Assembly: GCA_963632825.1 (NCBI GenBank)
Contig: CAVGWF010000037.1
Location: forward strand, 1 to 40,114
DNA length: 40,114 nucleotides
Origin: F23-B02 sp963632825
GTDB taxonomy: Bacteria > Bacillota > Clostridia > Oscillospirales > Oscillospiraceae
Direction: 5' to 3'
The notes under the pieces are model-generated. The model was not told the origin of the DNA and did not search any database. It was given only the letters and a program-made list of their open reading frames with translations. The first letter of the stretch is position 1. Every line of letters starts with the position of its first letter. Made by a program: the position numbers and the translations under genes. Below, one piece after another: positions 38,166-40,114 of this stretch.

Positions 38166-38214
38166 GCAAATCCAAAGCTCCCGAAGCGAAAAGCTTCGGG
38201 AGCTTTAGATTTGC
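38166..38214. terminator. Bidirectional terminator ending the trmB-sigma operon and the M23 peptidase gene
   Basis: GCAAATC + AAAGCTCCCGAAGC paired with GCTTCGGGAGCTTT + GATTTGC, 21 bp with one mismatch, loop GAAAA. It lies between convergent genes (stops at 38159 and 38237). Confidence 0.9.
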
Positions 38215-38236
38215 TGCCAATGTTTTTATTATCGGA

Positions 38237-39487
38237 TCAGGCGCTGGCGGAGTAGGTGAAGCTGACTCCGGGATAGCGCGTCTGCGGGTCGATCCTCGAA
38301 CCGTTTACATACATCTCAAAGTGCAGGTGAGGACCCGTTGACATGCCGGTCGAGCCGACATAACCGATGGTCTGACCGCGGGAGACCGTCTGACCGACGG
38401 ACACCGCACGCGAGGACATGTGCGCGTAAAGCGTTTGCATGCCGTTGCCGTGGTCGATCATGACATAGTTGCCCCAGCCGCCGTTCCAGCCATCGGACGA
38501 ATAGACAACGGTACCGGAGTCTGCCGCCCAGATAGCGGTGCCGTAGCTTGCGCCGATGTCTGTGCCGCCGTGGTTTTTATATTCGCCGGTGACGGGGTGG
38601 GTACGCGGACCCTGACGGCTCGTTATGTAGGTGCAGTAGCTCGGCCATACGAGATTGCCGGTGCCGACGGTGCTGCCGCCGCTGTTGCCGCCGCCGTCGC
38701 TTTTCTTCTGCTCCTCCTGCTGCCTGTTGAGCTCGTTTACCTTACTCTGAATGTCGGAGCTGAGCTGCTTTTCCTGTGCGTTGAGCTGGCTGAGAACGCT
38801 GGCGTTAGCATTGATGTCGCTCTGGAGGGACGAGATGACGGCGGTGGCCTCCTGAATGTCGGCCTCCTGCTGCGCCTTCAGATCCTCGAGCTCGGCCTTG
38901 GTGTCCTCCATCTCGGCCTTGGCTTCCTCGTACTCCGCCTTGACGGCCTTGAGGTCGGTGACAGACTGACGGTAGGCGTTTTCAAGCTCCTTGTCGCTCT
39001 TCATGATATCGCCGATGTCGTCTATAAGGCTGAGAAACTCGCCGATGCTGTTGGCACCGAAAAGGACTTCAAAATAGTTGTACCTGCCGGCCTCCTCCAT
39101 CGCACGAACGCGGATCCTGTACTTCGCGAGCTGGTCGTCGGCATTCTTCTGAGCCTCCTCGACCTCCACATTCTTCTGCTCGATAAGCTGAGTGTGCAGC
39201 TCTATCTGCTCGTTGAGGTTGAGGATCTGCTTAACGGTGATGGCATTTTTCTCGTCGAGCGCATTTTTGAGCGCTATAAGATCACTTTGCTGCCCCTGAA
39301 GAGAATTGATGGTCGATTGAACCTGACTCTTCTGGCTGGAAAGCTGCGATTTCTGAGACCTGAGAGAGTCTATCTCTGACTGCGTTACGGCAAATGCCGA
39401 AACGCTCATCATAGAGAACATGACGCTCATCGTCATTACCAGAGCCATCGCAAAAGCTAAAACCCTTTTAAACTTTTTCTTTAGCAT
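38237..39487 (-). CDS. Secreted coiled-coil M23 family metallopeptidase (EnvC/PcsB-like)
   Basis: A 416-residue secreted protein with a signal peptide (~1-33, FKRVLAFAMALVMTMSVMFS...VSAFA), a long coiled coil (~36-270) and a C-terminal M23/LytM domain. The zinc ligands are visible in NHGGTDIG (His, Asp) and HLHFE (His). Such proteins cut or regulate cutting of peptidoglycan during division, like EnvC or PcsB. The ATG at 39487 follows GGAGAT by 5 bases; the longer frame to 39556 crosses the promoter. The Gly/Ser linker before the catalytic domain (DGGGNSGGSTVGTG) fits a flexible hinge. Confidence 0.92.
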   Translation of the reverse strand: MLKKKFKRVLAFAMALVMTMSVMFSMMSVSAFAVTQSEIDSLRSQKSQLSSQKSQVQSTINSLQGQQSDLIALKNALDEKNAITVKQILNLNEQIELHTQLIEQKNVEVEEAQKNADDQLAKYRIRVRAMEEAGRYNYFEVLFGANSIGEFLSLIDDIGDIMKSDKELENAYRQSVTDLKAVKAEYEEAKAEMEDTKAELEDLKAQQEADIQEATAVISSLQSDINANASVLSQLNAQEKQLSSDIQSKVNELNRQQEEQKKSDGGGNSGGSTVGTGNLVWPSYCTYITSRQGPRTHPVTGEYKNHGGTDIGASYGTAIWAADSGTVVYSSDGWNGGWGNYVMIDHGNGMQTLYAHMSSRAVSVGQTVSRGQTIGYVGSTGMSTGPHLHFEMYVNGSRIDPQTRYPGVSFTYSASA

Positions 39488-39527
39488 ATTGATCTCCAAT
39501 CCGTGGGTACTGATTTGCTGCCATAAT

Positions 39528-39556
39528 ATTATACATCCCTTGTCAAGCAAGGGCAA
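39528..39556 (-). promoter_or_regulatory. Promoter of the M23 peptidase gene with palindromic spacer
   Basis: On the minus strand TTGCCC (39551-39556), 17 bases, TATAAT (39528-39533). The spacer holds CCCTTG-TCAAG-CAAGGG (39537-39553), an exact inverted repeat that could bind a regulator. Confidence 0.5.
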
Positions 39557-39630
39557 GCCTCATATTACGGACACAGGCAATTATGCCACAAAATGACCTC
39601 GCCTTTGTTAATAAAGTATTATAAAACTGT

Positions 39631-39668
39631 AAAAACCCCTCCGGAGCAGGTGTACAGCTTCGGAGGGG
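39631..39668 (-). terminator. Terminator of the membrane pyrophosphatase gene
   Basis: CCCCTCCG/CGGAGGGG stem with additional inner pairing, followed on the minus strand by TTTTT. It lies 18 bases after the stop codon at 39687. Confidence 0.85.
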
Positions 39669-39686
39669 CAAAAGAGCTTTGCTTTA

Positions 39687-40114
39687 TCAGAACAGGCCGT
39701 TTGCTTTGAAGATAGCCGCGAAAACGGTGGAGACAACGGTCATGAGCTTGATGAGGATGTTTATGGACGGACCGGAGGTATCCTTGAACGGATCGCCGAC
39801 GGTGTCGCCGACAACGGCTGCCTTGTGAGCGTCGGAGCCCTTGCCGCCGTGGTGTCCTTCCTCAATGTACTTCTTGGCGTTATCCCATGCGCCGCCGGCG
39901 TTGGACATGAACATTGCCATCATAACACCGGAAACGAGGGAGCCTGCGAGCAGACCGGCAAGAGCGGTGGAGCCGAGAATGATGCCGACTGCCAGAGGAG
40001 CGACGACTGCCATGATGCCGGGAACGAGCATCTCCTTAAGAGCCGCAGTGGTGGAGATGGCAACGCAGGTCTTGTAGTCGGGCTTTGCGGTGCCTTCCAT
40101 GACGCCGGGGATCT
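39687..40114 (-). CDS. hppA: Membrane-bound ion-pumping pyrophosphatase, C-terminal part only
   Basis: The last ~142 residues of a V-type pyrophosphatase, which pumps H+ or Na+ across the membrane using pyrophosphate. The catalytic-loop signature GDTVGDPFKDTSGPSINILIKL is intact, as are SNAGGAWDNAKKYIEEG and three hydrophobic helices. The gene continues past the end of the window. The residues that decide K+ dependence and ion type lie upstream, outside the window, so the pumped ion cannot be told. Confidence 0.94.
   Translation of the reverse strand, partial: IPGVMEGTAKPDYKTCVAISTTAALKEMLVPGIMAVVAPLAVGIILGSTALAGLLAGSLVSGVMMAMFMSNAGGAWDNAKKYIEEGHHGGKGSDAHKAAVVGDTVGDPFKDTSGPSINILIKLMTVVSTVFAAIFKANGLF

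Noticed and set aside
1..40114. CRISPR arrays, tRNA or rRNA genes, insertion-sequence transposases
   Set aside because: I looked for regular direct repeats, cloverleaf-like arms, rRNA-like stretches and DDE-type proteins on both strands and saw none. tRNA detection by eye is not exhaustive.

Overview
The window looks like a chromosome segment of a Gram-positive anaerobe of the Clostridia (Bacillota), probably an Oscillospiraceae-like gut bacterium. The grounds are a Rex redox repressor, NiaR, a YitT protein, a TagGH-type exporter, a membrane pyrophosphatase, strong GGAGG ribosome sites, sigma-A promoters with 17-nt spacers, and moderately high GC with G/C-ending codons. The genus is an inference. 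I saw no rRNA, tRNA, CRISPR array, intact insertion sequence or replication origin.

Layout. 1-4.0 kb: the end of an NSS sodium-dependent transporter (+), then a minus-strand block of dCMP deaminase, YitT and a KdpDE-like two-component pair. 4.05-5.93 kb: cysK-cysE (cysteine synthesis) behind a leader with a 26-codon ORF containing five Cys codons, an antiterminator and a terminator. This is a complete ribosome-mediated cysteine attenuator. 6.0-7.3 kb: a LysR regulator with a palindromic promoter and a possible divergent small RNA. 7.3-10.5 kb: an accessory patch with an SseB-like protein, an orphan phage-fibre-like collagen-repeat gene, an amino-acid racemase and the scar of an integrative element (tyrosine integrase C-terminus plus other fragments). 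10.5-14.4 kb: an MBL hydrolase, two lipoproteins and an acyl-CoA-ligase-like enzyme, all minus.

14.4-26.6 kb: a surface-glycopolymer region. Minus strand: TagG/TagH-type exporter, a nucleotidyltransferase, a single-domain ATP-grasp protein, a CDP-glycerol-transferase-like protein and a tandem ATP-grasp protein. Divergent from them (plus): a second tandem ATP-grasp protein, an N5-(carboxyethyl)ornithine-synthase-like dehydrogenase, MoaA and a MOSC protein. The combination suggests a polymer made from an activated alcohol or sugar, modified by ATP-grasp ligases and exported by the ABC pair. The dehydrogenase may supply an N-carboxyethyl amino acid as the decoration. This is the best candidate in the window for an undescribed biosynthetic system, and the chemistry is inference.

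26.6-32.2 kb: a DivIVA-like coiled-coil protein (-), a membrane protein with Ala/Glu/Gly coiled-coil repeats, pncB-niaR (niacin salvage and its repressor) and a PTS-EIIC-like permease reached through a terminator-like hairpin. 32.2-34.3 kb: rex-mnmE (-). 34.4-38.2 kb: a tightly overlapping operon trmB-exoA-dus-ECF sigma-anti-sigma (+). 38.2-40.1 kb: a secreted coiled-coil M23 peptidase and the 3' end of a membrane pyrophosphatase gene (-).

A recurring feature is an intrinsic-terminator-like hairpin placed directly before the ribosome site of a downstream co-directional gene (kdpE/yitT, rex/mnmE, niaR/PTS permease), besides the cysteine attenuator itself.
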